Below, one piece after another: positions 41,522 through 50,643 of a stretch of 64,000 bases of DNA; the first letter of the stretch is position 1; each line of letters starts with the position of its first letter. The position numbers and the translations under genes are program-made. The stretch is from Maricaulis sp048270095 (GTDB lineage: Bacteria > Pseudomonadota > Alphaproteobacteria > Caulobacterales > Maricaulaceae): assembly GCF_048270095.1 (NCBI RefSeq), contig NZ_JBLWTL010000008.1, positions 1 to 64,000 on the forward strand, written 5' to 3'. Under the pieces are notes generated by a model that had not been told where the DNA came from, ran no database searches, and worked only from the letters and a program-made list of their open reading frames with translations.

Positions 41522-41692
41522 GATAACTCCCCGCGCGCATTTGGCTTAGCTCCGGGTTTTAACCCGAGATTCCGGGCTTGGCCAGACAAGCCGGGCGGCA
41601 ATCGCAGATCATTGCGCGCACGTAATCTGCACGCCGCAATTCGCCTGTGACGCGAAATATCTGGTGGGATTGTCAAGGCCAGACCGGGCGCC

Positions 41693-42823
41693 TCAGCGCT
41701 TGTCGGCATCCTCGACCGAGAGATTCCAGTAACGCAAGACCGTCTGGGCCTTTTCAACCGACAGGCTGTCATGAACCTTGCGCGCCAGCTCGACCGAGTC
41801 ATCCTGGCCATGCCGGCCCAGCCCGGTCCATAACCCGTGAAAGTTTGACCACTTCAGCCCTGTCGCCTTGCAAAGGATGGCCAGCGGTTCGCCCGCCATA
41901 TCATCCATCATGCGCAGGAGGAGCCGCTTGTGAATGGCGGCGAGCGTGGCGATTTCCTCGACGATCGCCACCTGCCCGCCCTCGGCGGCAAACGCATCGA
42001 TGGCTCCCTCAAGCGAACCATGGGGGCTCAGCTCGGCGGCTTCGCGATTGCGTTGCCGCCGGTCGATATAGCGCAGGACGCGCGTGACCAGCGGGTCATC
42101 GCCGTCTTCCGCCGAAACCATCGGGAAAATGTCTTCGGTTGAATCAATCAAAATGGTGCGGTCGACGGCAAAGCGCTCGAGGATCTGCACCCGCTCCGTG
42201 TGCTCGCAATCCCAGAACAGGCGGAAAGCCTGGGACGGGCGCAATTCGGGACGACGGATCAGCAGGCGCGCATAGCGCGTCTCGTCCTGCGCCGCCCCGA
42301 CCAGCCGGTCCAGGGTTGGCGCTGCCAGGGAGGTGGTCTGGTTCTTCAGCACACATTCGACCACCGGCGCCTCGCCGGCAGCGACCAGGGCCGCTGAGAT
42401 GATTTCGCTGATATTCTCGCGCCGTGCGATCGCCATGCGGTGTTGCAAACTGCCGGACTGGACAATTTCGAGCAGGTCGAAATCGGTCAGGGCCCGGGAT
42501 TCCTCAAGAATGGGCTGGGCAATCTCATACCGGTCGCAGGCGAGCACGCGCAATAGCCGGCCCGGTGCCTCCAGCAAGCCGGCCAGGCGGCGCGCGCATC
42601 GCTGCCGCACCGGCACATCGCTGGCTCTGAGAATATCATACAGGAGATCAGCCACGATCCAGCGTTCACGGGGCGTCAGGCGGCTCGATGGCAGGCCGAC
42701 AATATCGGTCAACCGGCGCGCCAGCACATTGCGTGCGCGCCGCGGCGCCTCATCAATCAGCTCAAAGGGTTCGGCATTTGCCATCCCGACCGGTCCATTC
42801 CATCTCGTTTCCGGCTCCACCAT
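41693..42823 (-). CDS. DUF2336 protein (second of two in the window)
   Basis: A 376-residue all-helical protein, related in layout to the product of 20177-21265: 'RRLTDIVGLPSSRLTPRERW', 'RQRCARRLAGLLEAPGRLL', 'LTDFDLLEIVQSGSLQHRMAIARR' and 'AILCKATGLKWSNFHGLW'. Family function is unknown. The start may instead be ATG 42784. It lies upstream of the Mrp operon on the same strand with a 171-base gap, so it is probably transcribed separately. Confidence 0.8.
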   Translation of the reverse strand: MVEPETRWNGPVGMANAEPFELIDEAPRRARNVLARRLTDIVGLPSSRLTPRERWIVADLLYDILRASDVPVRQRCARRLAGLLEAPGRLLRVLACDRYEIAQPILEESRALTDFDLLEIVQSGSLQHRMAIARRENISEIISAALVAAGEAPVVECVLKNQTTSLAAPTLDRLVGAAQDETRYARLLIRRPELRPSQAFRLFWDCEHTERVQILERFAVDRTILIDSTEDIFPMVSAEDGDDPLVTRVLRYIDRRQRNREAAELSPHGSLEGAIDAFAAEGGQVAIVEEIATLAAIHKRLLLRMMDDMAGEPLAILCKATGLKWSNFHGLWTGLGRHGQDDSVELARKVHDSLSVEKAQTVLRYWNLSVEDADKR

Positions 42824-43148
42824 GGCGCCGTCATGTTAATGAATGGTGCTCTGGTCCGCGCCGGTCAGCTTGACATTGCAGGTGCGAAGGCAGACCTTCA
42901 CAAGCATGACCATGACCCGACACCGGCTTCCAACTTTCTACAGGGCGTGCTCCATCGCGGGCATCTGACCCTCGGCCCGGTCGCGTCGCGCCCTGGTCGG
43001 GGGCATTGGCTGACCTTTCGCATTGCCCCTTGCGCAATGCCAAAGACGCAACCAGATACGCGGCACTCACTTTCCTGGACAATTTAATCCGACCGCAATG
43101 ACGCCCGAGGCGCAGGTGCGGTTTCAGCTCTCAAGAGGAGGTCAGATC
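42824..43148. other. Intergenic region upstream of the Rnk-like gene
   Basis: About 325 bases. Contains a stem GCATTGC-(7 nt)-GCAATGC (43020-43040) with no T-run. Plus (42833-43087) and minus (42831-43082) frames exist, but neither has a ribosome site or recognisable features. The promoter of the Rnk-like gene should be here. Confidence 0.3.
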
Positions 43149-43592
43149 ATGACTCCCGTCAGAAAACGAAAACTCAAGCCTGCCATCACCATGACCCGCT
43201 CCGATCATGAGCGGCTGTGGAGGCTGGCGGATTCTCTTCCCGATAGCGCGTCCAATGTTGCCGACCCCCTGCTCGCCGAGCTCGACCGGGCGCGCATCGT
43301 TGCCGATGACAAGATTGCCGCCAAAATCGTGCGCATGGGCTCCAGCCTGCACTTCACCAGCGATCTGGGTGAAGACAAATACGTCACGCTGGTCTTCCCC
43401 GGCGAGGCCGATATCGAAAAGAACAAGATCTCGGTCCTTACACCGATCGGCGCCGCCCTGATCGGCCTGCAGGCGGGCCAGACGATTGACTGGACCTCGC
43501 GCGACGGCCGGGTTCATCGCCTGACCGTGGAAAGCGTTAGCCAGTCAGGCGATGCGCCCAAAGCCACGGCTGCGAGCGAATTGCAGCCTTGA
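43149..43592 (+). CDS. Rnk-like protein with GreA/GreB C-terminal domain
   Basis: The 147-residue product contains 'ITMTRSDHERLWRLADSLPD' and the GreA/B C-terminal fold 'TLVFPGEADIEKNKISVLTPIG', identified by its FPGEADIEKNKISVLTPIG core, as in 'regulator of nucleoside diphosphate kinase' proteins. Such proteins bind RNA polymerase near the secondary channel. It lacks the full GreA coiled coil. The ATG at 43149 has a strong GAGGAGG site; the long upstream frame is ignored. Confidence 0.9.
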   Translation: MTPVRKRKLKPAITMTRSDHERLWRLADSLPDSASNVADPLLAELDRARIVADDKIAAKIVRMGSSLHFTSDLGEDKYVTLVFPGEADIEKNKISVLTPIGAALIGLQAGQTIDWTSRDGRVHRLTVESVSQSGDAPKATAASELQP

Positions 43593-43618
43593 GCAGCGTC
43601 GGCGCCAGCCCGAAGTGA

Positions 43619-43653
43619 ACGCTGACGTTTGCCATGGGCACACGTCAGCGTTG
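43619..43653. terminator. Terminator-like hairpin between convergent genes
   Basis: Perfect 11-bp arms AACGCTGACGT / ACGTCAGCGTT around a 13-base loop, 26 bases after the Rnk-like gene and 28 bases from the convergent small gene. No T-run follows on either side, so it may be Rho-independent-like but weak, or act as an mRNA end stem. Confidence 0.5.
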
Positions 43654-43681
43654 GGATCTCGGTGTGAACTCTCTCGACAGT

Positions 43682-43897
43682 TCAATCCGTGGCTGACGTG
43701 TCGCGCAATGAGGTCAGCGCTTTTTGAACCTTCTTCAGCTCTGCACGCACACCCCCGTGCATGCCCTCTTCCGCCGCCCGCTTCAGCGCCATTTCGTCTT
43801 CGCGCCATTGTTCAAGCATTTCGATCTTCTTCTCTTTGTTCAAGCTTTCGTCGCTCAACAATTCGGCTGGTGTTTCATACTTTCCGAAATACGCCAC
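43682..43897 (-). CDS. Small conserved helical protein (71 aa)
   Basis: A short, highly charged protein containing 'YFGKYETPAELLSDESLNKEKKIEML', identified by its ELLSDESLNKEKKIEMLEQW core, and 'LKRAAEEGMHGG'. It appears to be one of the small alphaproteobacterial proteins found next to stress genes; its function is unknown. The start is probably the GTG at 43897, because GAGGAG lies six bases upstream; the ATG at 43915 overlaps that ribosome site. It is convergent with the Rnk-like gene. Confidence 0.7.
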   Translation of the reverse strand: MAYFGKYETPAELLSDESLNKEKKIEMLEQWREDEMALKRAAEEGMHGGVRAELKKVQKALTSLRDTSATD

Positions 43898-43925
43898 GAC
43901 AGGTCTCCTCTTCATGCTGCTGAGT

Positions 43926-43984
43926 CGCCGATATCGGCGCCAGTCGAGCCTTTGATAACTAGTATCGCGGACTTATAGATAAGT
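43926..43984. promoter_or_regulatory. Two palindromes upstream of the small helical gene
   Basis: CGCCG-ATAT-CGGCG (43926-43939) and ACTTAT-AG-ATAAGT (43971-43984) lie 30-90 bases upstream of the small gene in an AT-rich gap. The second is followed by a T-run on the plus strand. They may be operators; nothing decides this. Confidence 0.35.
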
Positions 43985-44125
43985 ATCTTTTTTGCATTTA
44001 GCCACCCCCGCGGACTCACTAGAAGGCAAGTGCGAAAAAGAAACTCGGTAGAATTAACACCATAAGTTTACGCCGATATAACGACTCCACTTCGCGTTCG
44101 CGATACAGCCGCACCCCCTTTTACT

Positions 44126-45394
44126 TCATTCTGCTCGCTTCTCTTGGCTGCCCGGTTCTGTTCGAGGATCAAGACCCATGACAATCGGCGTCACGTCAGG
44201 CAGCGGCACATATTTTTCCCGCTGTTCAGCCGGCGTACACGGCCGTTGCACGACGCGATACAGAACGAACATGGCGTAAAATATCGCCACGCTGGATTCG
44301 AACAGGAAAAAACTGGACGGACCGTAGACCGACATCAGCGTCGCAGCGAATAGGGGGCCGATCGTCGCGCCGATCGAATAAACCATCAACAAACGCCCTG
44401 ACGCCGCGATATAATACCGGCGCTCCAAACGATCAAAAGTCTGGGCGATACACAGCGGATAGACACTGCTCACGGCCCCGCCGAACGCCGCAGCCGTGAT
44501 CAGCAAGGCCATAAATGGCAATCCGGAGGCCACAAAACTGGCTAGAGTCCCCCAGGCCGCGCCAACCGCTACCAAGGCGCCGGCCATGACCAGACGCCGG
44601 TCAAACCGATCTGCCAACACCCCCATCGGGTATTGGGCGGCCAGGCCACCAAGCACCACCACGCTCATGAACAGCGCCGCCTGGGATGGGCTCAGCCCGA
44701 TCTTGAGCGCGAAAACAATGCCCAGGGCGTAAAAAGACCCCACCATCAAACCGGCGACTGCCGCGCCAACGACGCCGACCGGGGACGCCGAATAGAGCTC
44801 AGGGACGCTCAGCTTGCGGCTCTCGCTGAGATTGGGCTCGCCCAATGTGGTCATGGCAACCGGCACCAGCGCAAGCCCGATCAATGCTGCGGCCAGCATG
44901 AAGAGATCGGGCGTGCCGGTATCGGTGAGATTGACCAGGCTTTGCCCCGAGGCGATCGCCAGGTAGAAGGTCAGCATGTAAAAGCCGAGAACGCGCCCGC
45001 GTGTTTCATTACTGCTTTGCGTGTTCAGCCAGCTTTCGATTGTGGCGGTCAGACCGGCGATACAGAAACCGTTGATAATGCGCAGGATCATCCAGGCCAT
45101 TGGATCGAACATGACCGAGTAGGCCAATGCGGTCGCCGCCGTCAGCGAGGCGAACACCGCGAAGGCACGAATATGTCCGATCCGGAGAATGACATGCTTG
45201 CCGCCCAGCCCACCCAGCGCCAAGCCAGAATAATAGGCCGCCATGATGCCGCCGGTCAGCGCGACGGGGAAACCCGCCGCCTCCATGCGAAGCGGCAGAA
45301 GGACGCCAAGCAGGCTGTTGCCAACCATGAAGGCCGCTGTGCCACCGAGCAGGGATTTAACCGAGGACAGCACCTCGCGCACATTCTGGATCAT
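44126..45394 (-). CDS. MFS transporter, YcaD-like
   Basis: A 422-residue twelve-helix MFS protein. The 'IESWLNTQSSNETRGRVLGFYMLTF' region (identified by ESWLN and RGRVLGFYM) and 'GLAAQYPMGVLADRFDRR' fit the YcaD-type family. The substrate is unknown. It is flanked by intergenic DNA on both sides and likely stands alone. Confidence 0.88.
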   Translation of the reverse strand: MIQNVREVLSSVKSLLGGTAAFMVGNSLLGVLLPLRMEAAGFPVALTGGIMAAYYSGLALGGLGGKHVILRIGHIRAFAVFASLTAATALAYSVMFDPMAWMILRIINGFCIAGLTATIESWLNTQSSNETRGRVLGFYMLTFYLAIASGQSLVNLTDTGTPDLFMLAAALIGLALVPVAMTTLGEPNLSESRKLSVPELYSASPVGVVGAAVAGLMVGSFYALGIVFALKIGLSPSQAALFMSVVVLGGLAAQYPMGVLADRFDRRLVMAGALVAVGAAWGTLASFVASGLPFMALLITAAAFGGAVSSVYPLCIAQTFDRLERRYYIAASGRLLMVYSIGATIGPLFAATLMSVYGPSSFFLFESSVAIFYAMFVLYRVVQRPCTPAEQREKYVPLPDVTPIVMGLDPRTEPGSQEKRAE

Positions 45395-45809
45395 AGGCGC
45401 GATGACAACTCATCGGGCCAGGAGATGCAAGCGGCGATAGTCCGCTCTCCGGAATTCAAGAGTGCGCTCAAGACAATCAGTCCCCGCCCGGCGGGACGGG
45501 TTTATAATCACGATGTTTTCGCTCTTTGACATCGTCGATTGATCCGCACAAAGGCACCCGCACAGCGCGAGAAATGCCGCCAGAGAGCCGGCACCATCCC
45601 GGCGTGGGACCCGTTTTGCAATGGCAGGCTGGCAGCCTCTGCCATTGCCCACTTCATGGCGTCTGCGCCTGTGCAGACAGGGCTGCATCCCCATAGTGGC
45701 AGGATGGCAGACTGGCGGAGTGTTTGCCGCTACAACCGCGGCGCTGGCAAAGGACCGGGGCCGTAAAGTACCGGAGAGGGCCCAGTCTCCCGCGGCTTCT
45801 GCGCGCCTG
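45395..45809. other. Intergenic region, nothing recognised
   Basis: About 415 bases between an MFS gene and DoxX (both minus). A minus frame (45410-45838) is Arg/Cys-rich and has no ribosome site or family pattern, so it is not annotated. Short direct and inverted GC-rich motifs are present (e.g. around 45660-45790), but I see no tRNA, riboswitch or terminator that I can defend. Confidence 0.3.
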
Positions 45810-46241
45810 TCACCGCCCGACCAGCTTGAGCAAGGCATCCCGGTCCAGCCAGACCAGCACCAGCGAAAGTGCGAAAAACGGTACCGCCATCATGAACAAC
45901 ATCGGGCTGAACTCATAGCCGCCGCCAGGCGCGAAGGCGACCGGGGCATTGATGCCGAGCCAGGGGGAGAGGTGGAAGACGATGGCGCCGCCTGTCGCTC
46001 CGGCGGAGATCACGGCACCGACACCGCGCAGGCGGCCAGTGAAGGTGGCCAGCAGGATGAGCGCGGCGGCGATGATTTCGCTGACCCCGACGGCGATACG
46101 GATCACCGGCTCGAATAATTCGATACCTGACGTCGCCGCGAGATAGGCGAAGACCGGGTTGGCGGCCCCGAATTTCTGCGCGCCCATGAAGAGCAGGAAA
46201 GCGGCGACAAGGACACCAAGGCCGACGGGGAGGTATTTCAT
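45810..46241 (-). CDS. DoxX-family membrane protein
   Basis: A 143-residue four-helix protein with 'LLFMGAQKFGA' and 'LFEPVIRIAVGVSEIIAAALIL', typical of DoxX/DoxD-like proteins. The physiological role in bacteria is not settled. Start ATG 46241. It is divergent from the MFS-MsrB-peptidase unit. Confidence 0.82.
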   Translation of the reverse strand: MKYLPVGLGVLVAAFLLFMGAQKFGAANPVFAYLAATSGIELFEPVIRIAVGVSEIIAAALILLATFTGRLRGVGAVISAGATGGAIVFHLSPWLGINAPVAFAPGGGYEFSPMLFMMAVPFFALSLVLVWLDRDALLKLVGR

Positions 46242-46388
46242 GTCAATCGCTCCAGATATTGTGGAAGAGTTGGGTGATGGCGGCCACGAGTGGTTCGAGA
46301 AAACTTGCTTCGCGGCAGCATGTTGCTAAACAGTCCATGATGCCAGTCACATTCACTCACCATAACAGTGATATAACCGTGATCGTCG

Positions 46389-47723
46389 TTGAAACGGATT
46401 GAAGCTCTCTCCTTGCCCCTGTTTGATACCCTCGCCCGCAACCGGAAGCTCCGGCTTCCGCCCTTCGGGGCCTATCTGGCATTGGTGGCCTGCTGGTTCT
46501 TCAGCTTCGGGCTGCAAACTACCCTGTTCCCCGGCGTCATCACCTTCACTCTCGGCGAAAGTCCGGAACGGCTGGGCATCGCCCAGGCAGCGCTGACCGC
46601 GCCGATGATGTTGCTGCTACCTGTGGCCGGCGTCCTGGCTGAACGCCGTGACCGGCGCGGAATCCTGTTCTATTTCTACACCTTCGCCGGACTGAGCGCA
46701 CTGGCGCTGGCCGGCCTGCTTTTCACCGACCGGCTCTCTTATTGGGCGATGGTCGGCTTTGCCCTGTTGATCGGCGTCGCCGGCGGTTTCGTGATGCCGG
46801 CCCGCGACAGCGCGATCAATCCGGTCGTGCGCATCGCCGGTCAGACCCGCCATGGCAGCGTTGACCTGCAGCGCGCCGTCGTGCTGACCTCGACGGTGCA
46901 ATTCGCCTCGCAGATCGCGGGCATGGGCGTTGGATATTTCGCCGCCTGGACCGGACCGGCCGCCCTGTTCGCGCTGCAGGGTTTTGGCCTGATCATGGGC
47001 GGGGTCGCCGCCGCCTTCATCCCGCGCCTGGCGTCCAATCGTGGCCGCTCCACCGCCCACCCGTTGGCCGATCTGGTCGATGGCTGGCGCGCCGTGATCC
47101 ATTCGCCCGTCCTGATGCCGATGACGGCGATCATGGTCGCGATCGGTTTTCTCGTCGTCGGCGGTGGCTTCCTGGTGCTGATCCCGCTGCTGATCCGCGA
47201 GACCTATGGTGGCGGTTTCCAGGAGATTGCCAGCCTGATGGTGTGTTTCTGGCTCGGCGCGCTGGCGGCCAATATCGCCCTGGTCAAATTCCGTCAGATC
47301 GAACGGCCGGGCCGCGCCGTCGTGCTGGCGCAATGCGTCACGGTGCTGGCGCTGGGTGCCTTCGCCTTGCCCATGCCGCTCTGGACGCTGTATCTCCTGG
47401 TCTTCTTCTGGGGGCTTGGCGCCGGTGTCGCGATCTCGTTGAGCCGCTCGGTCGTGCAGGAACAGGCTCCCCCGGCCAAGCTGGCGCGGGTCATGTCGGT
47501 CTATCAGCTCGGCCTGTTCGGCGGCATGCCGGCCGGCGCTGTCATCATGGGTTTTGTCGTCGGCGCGACCGGTCCACACATTGCTGCGCTGATCCCGATG
47601 GGCGGGCTGGCGCTGGTCTTGCTGGCCATCAGCCTCACAACGCCCATATTATCCGTCAGACGCGGTGGTCATGCCATCGCGGCCGCCACTCGCGAGGACA
47701 TCGATAATGCCCCGGCTGAATGA
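46389..47723 (+). CDS. MFS exporter (MFS_3/EntS-like)
   Basis: A 444-residue membrane protein with twelve helices and the MFS loop signature 'VAGVLAERRDRRGILFYF', plus 'GVAGGFVMPARDSAINPVV', as in the enterobactin-exporter-like MFS_3 group. The substrate is unknown. Its last 17 bases overlap the MsrB start, so the two are cotranslated. Confidence 0.88.
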   Translation: MKRIEALSLPLFDTLARNRKLRLPPFGAYLALVACWFFSFGLQTTLFPGVITFTLGESPERLGIAQAALTAPMMLLLPVAGVLAERRDRRGILFYFYTFAGLSALALAGLLFTDRLSYWAMVGFALLIGVAGGFVMPARDSAINPVVRIAGQTRHGSVDLQRAVVLTSTVQFASQIAGMGVGYFAAWTGPAALFALQGFGLIMGGVAAAFIPRLASNRGRSTAHPLADLVDGWRAVIHSPVLMPMTAIMVAIGFLVVGGGFLVLIPLLIRETYGGGFQEIASLMVCFWLGALAANIALVKFRQIERPGRAVVLAQCVTVLALGAFALPMPLWTLYLLVFFWGLGAGVAISLSRSVVQEQAPPAKLARVMSVYQLGLFGGMPAGAVIMGFVVGATGPHIAALIPMGGLALVLLAISLTTPILSVRRGGHAIAAATREDIDNAPAE

Positions 47724-48105
47724 AGCAGAGATTGCGCGCCTGCGGGACGCGCTCGACGCCACGACCGAAGCCATCGCCTTCGCCGAAGGCACCGAACCGC
47801 CCTTCTCCCACCCGCTCAACTCAGAAAAGCGGGCCGGGACCTATCATTGCGCCGTTTGCGGCGAGGCCGCTTTCGCGTCGGACCATAAATACGAGTCCGG
47901 TTCCGGCTGGCCATCCTTCTGGCAACCGGCCCAGCCGGATGCCATCGAAACCAAGACAGACTACAAGCTGCGCTATCCGCGCATCGAGATTCATTGCGCC
48001 AATTGCGGCGCTCATATGGGCCATGTCTTTTCCGACGGGCCACCACCGACCGGCCAGCGCTATTGTACCAATGGCGGCGTGCTGGATTTCAAACCTTACG
48101 CGTGA
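47707..48105 (+). CDS. msrB: Peptide-methionine (R)-S-oxide reductase
   Basis: A 132-residue MsrB with zinc-binding CxxC pairs ('CAVCGEAAF' and 'CANCGAHMGHVF'), substrate motif 'YESGSGWPSFW' and catalytic Cys in 'QRYCTNGGVLDF'. The Asn-Gly-Gly after the Cys replaces the more usual Asn-Ser. It reduces methionine-R-sulphoxide in proteins. The start (ATG 47707) lies inside the MFS gene. Confidence 0.95.
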   Translation: MPRLNEAEIARLRDALDATTEAIAFAEGTEPPFSHPLNSEKRAGTYHCAVCGEAAFASDHKYESGSGWPSFWQPAQPDAIETKTDYKLRYPRIEIHCANCGAHMGHVFSDGPPPTGQRYCTNGGVLDFKPYA

Positions 48106-48151
48106 TGAGCCGATGGCCAACGCTAAACCAACGGGTAATCAGGGGGGAATA

Positions 48152-50425
48152 ATGACATCACTAACAGCTAACCAACGGGTGATTCGGATCGGTGTAGGGC
48201 TTGCCGCCCTGCTCGCCGCCGCCTGCAGCCCGGAGACTACCATGACCGCCGACAACACCGCCGCGACGACGCGCTCCGCCCTGATCGACCGCGCCCGCGG
48301 GATCGAGGCGCCAGCCGCCGAGCAACGCCCTGTAGAAATTGAACAACTCGGCTTCACCCGGATCGATGAATATCAATGGATCAAGGATGAAAACTGGCAG
48401 CAGGTGATGCGCGAGCCCGAAGTGCTCGACGCCGATATCCGCGCCCTGCTCGATGCCGAGAACGCCTATATCGACACTGTGATGGAGCCGACCGCGGCGC
48501 TGCAGGAACGGATTTTCCAGGAGATCCGCGGCCGCATCAAGGAAGATGACAGCTCGGTCCCAGAGCGCGACGGCAATTACGAGTATTTCAGCCGCTATCG
48601 CGAAGGCGGCCAATACCCGATCTATTCGCGGCGTCCGGTTGACCCGGTCACCGGCGAGGCCAATGGCGAAGAAGAAATCCTGATCGATGGCGATGCCGAA
48701 GCCGCCGATTTCGACTATCTCGATTTTGGCGAAGTCGAGCACAGCCCCGACCATCGCTATCTCGCCTATGCGGTCGATATCCGCGGGTCGGAATATTATG
48801 AAATCCGGATCAAGGACATCGCGACCGGCGCTATCGTCTCGACCCTGACGGACGAATCCACTGGTGATTTCGTCTGGGCCAATGATAGCGAGACCCTCTA
48901 CTGGATCTGGCGCGATGATAATGGCCGCTCGGTGCGCGTCTATCGCCAGCCCCGCACGGGTGGTGCCAGCGAACTGGTCTATGAAGAGCCCGATGCCGGC
49001 TTCTTCATCTCGATCGGCCTGTCGGATGGCGAGAATTATGTCGTCATCAATGCCGGCGGTCACACCTCCAACGAGATTCGCCTGATCGATGCCAATGATC
49101 CGACGGCCGAGCCCGTGCTGATCGCGCCGCGCCAGGAGAATGTCGAATATTATCTGACTGAAGCGCCCGACCGTTTCTACTTCCGCACCAATCTGGACGG
49201 AGCTGTCGACTTCAAGATCATGTCGGCACCGCTGGACAATCCAAGCCGCGAGAACTGGGTCGATGTGATCCCGAGCCGCCCCGGCGTGCTGGTGCTCGAC
49301 CTGATCGGTTTCCGCGACTGGCAAGTGCGCATGGAGCGTGAAAACGCCCTGCCGCGGATCGTCGTGCGTGAATATGCGACCGGTGCCGAGCACCAGATCG
49401 ATTTCGCCGAGGAAGCCTATTCGCTCGGCGTCTCGGCCGGCTATGAATACGCCGTCGATCTGATCCGTTTCTCTTATGAGAGCCCGTCGACGCCGGAAGA
49501 GACCTATGACTACAACATGCGCACCCATGAGCGCGTCCTGCGCAAGCGCCAGGAAGTCCCGTCCGGGCATGACCCGGCTGATTATGTCGTCCGCCGCATC
49601 ATGGCCCCGGCTTCGGACGGCGCCCAGATACCGGTCACCATCCTCTACCATGCCGACACCCCCATCGACGGCTCTGCGCCGTTGATGCTGTACGGCTATG
49701 GCTCCTACGGCATCACCATCCCGGCCGGTTTCCGCGTCACGCCGCTCTCGCTCGTCGACCGCGGCATGGTCTATGCCGTCGCGCATATCCGTGGCGGCAT
49801 GGCGGGTGGCTATCAATGGTATCTCGACGGCAAGCTGGAGAATAAGGAAAACACCTTCTCCGACTTCGTCGCGGCCGGCGAAGCCCTGGCCAGCCAGGGC
49901 TATACCACACGCGGCAATATCGTCGCCTATGGCGGATCTGCGGGCGGCCTGTTGGTCGGTGCTGCGATCAATCTCCAGCCTGACCTGTTTGCCGGGGCGA
50001 TCGCAGCGGTGCCCTTCGTCGACGTCATCAACACGATGTCGGACGCCGAACTGCCGCTGACCCCGCCGGAATGGCCCGAATGGGGCAATCCGATCGAGAG
50101 CGCTGAAGACTATCAGACCATGATCGCCTACAGCCCCTATGACCAGGTCCGCGAGATGGCCTATCCGCATGTCCTCGCAACCGGCGGTCTGACCGATCCA
50201 CGCGTCACCTATTGGGAGCCAACCAAATGGGTTGCGCGCCTGCGGGACCGGCGCACGGATGACGGGCTGACCCTGTTGCGCATGAATATGGGGGCCGGCC
50301 ATGGCGGCGCCTCGGGCCGGTTTGACAGCCTGCGGGAGACCGCCATGAACTGGGCCTTCGCGCTGATGGCGGTTGGTCTCGCCGACGCCGAAGTCGAGGA
50401 AATCGCCGCGGAAGCCCAGCCATAA
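48152..50425 (+). CDS. Prolyl oligopeptidase family S9A protease, oligopeptidase B-like, lipoprotein
   Basis: A 757-residue enzyme. The start 'MTSLTANQRVIRIGVGLAALLAAACSPE' (identified by the LAAAC lipobox) predicts a lipoprotein, unlike cytoplasmic oligopeptidase B. A beta-propeller domain spans about 70-480, and the C-terminal hydrolase has 'GGSAGGLLVGA' (Ser596), 'VPFVDVINTM' and 'GAGHGGASGRF' (His717). It cleaves short peptides, probably after basic residues. AGGGGGG precedes the ATG; ATG 48113 is an alternative. A terminator follows. Confidence 0.9.
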   Translation: MTSLTANQRVIRIGVGLAALLAAACSPETTMTADNTAATTRSALIDRARGIEAPAAEQRPVEIEQLGFTRIDEYQWIKDENWQQVMREPEVLDADIRALLDAENAYIDTVMEPTAALQERIFQEIRGRIKEDDSSVPERDGNYEYFSRYREGGQYPIYSRRPVDPVTGEANGEEEILIDGDAEAADFDYLDFGEVEHSPDHRYLAYAVDIRGSEYYEIRIKDIATGAIVSTLTDESTGDFVWANDSETLYWIWRDDNGRSVRVYRQPRTGGASELVYEEPDAGFFISIGLSDGENYVVINAGGHTSNEIRLIDANDPTAEPVLIAPRQENVEYYLTEAPDRFYFRTNLDGAVDFKIMSAPLDNPSRENWVDVIPSRPGVLVLDLIGFRDWQVRMERENALPRIVVREYATGAEHQIDFAEEAYSLGVSAGYEYAVDLIRFSYESPSTPEETYDYNMRTHERVLRKRQEVPSGHDPADYVVRRIMAPASDGAQIPVTILYHADTPIDGSAPLMLYGYGSYGITIPAGFRVTPLSLVDRGMVYAVAHIRGGMAGGYQWYLDGKLENKENTFSDFVAAGEALASQGYTTRGNIVAYGGSAGGLLVGAAINLQPDLFAGAIAAVPFVDVINTMSDAELPLTPPEWPEWGNPIESAEDYQTMIAYSPYDQVREMAYPHVLATGGLTDPRVTYWEPTKWVARLRDRRTDDGLTLLRMNMGAGHGGASGRFDSLRETAMNWAFALMAVGLADAEVEEIAAEAQP

Positions 50426-50450
50426 GGGCTTCCAACGCCAAGCTAAAAGG

Positions 50451-50480
50451 GCCCGGATCAATCGATCCGGGCTTTTTTTT
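50451..50480 (+). terminator. Rho-independent terminator of the MFS-MsrB-peptidase unit
   Basis: GCCCGGATC-AATC-GATCCGGGC followed by eight T on the plus strand, 25 bases after the peptidase stop. Confidence 0.92.
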
Positions 50481-50560
50481 GGATCATGATGGACAGGGCT
50501 CAAGGGATTGTGGGGGCCAGCTGGCGAGCATTCGGATCGCTGAGCATCCTGACCCGGAGG

Positions 50561-50601
50561 CACAAAAAGAAGGCCCGCTGCGAGCGTGCTCGCAGCGGGC
50601 C
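50561..50601 (-). terminator. Rho-independent terminator of the second TonB gene
   Basis: On the minus strand GGCCCGCTGCGAG-CACG-CTCGCAGCGGGCC is followed by a T-rich run, 43 bases after the TonB stop. Confidence 0.88.
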
Positions 50602-50643
50602 TGTTCCGGCCGAACGGGGCCATCCGAGACGGCCGGAAAGCGC

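Noticed and set aside
42833..43087. Plus-strand 84-residue frame upstream of the Rnk-like gene
   Set aside because: No ribosome site and no domain; an equally long minus frame exists in the same DNA.
45410..45838. Minus-strand 142-residue frame between MFS and DoxX genes
   Set aside because: Arg/Cys-rich composition typical of non-coding GC-rich DNA and no start signal.
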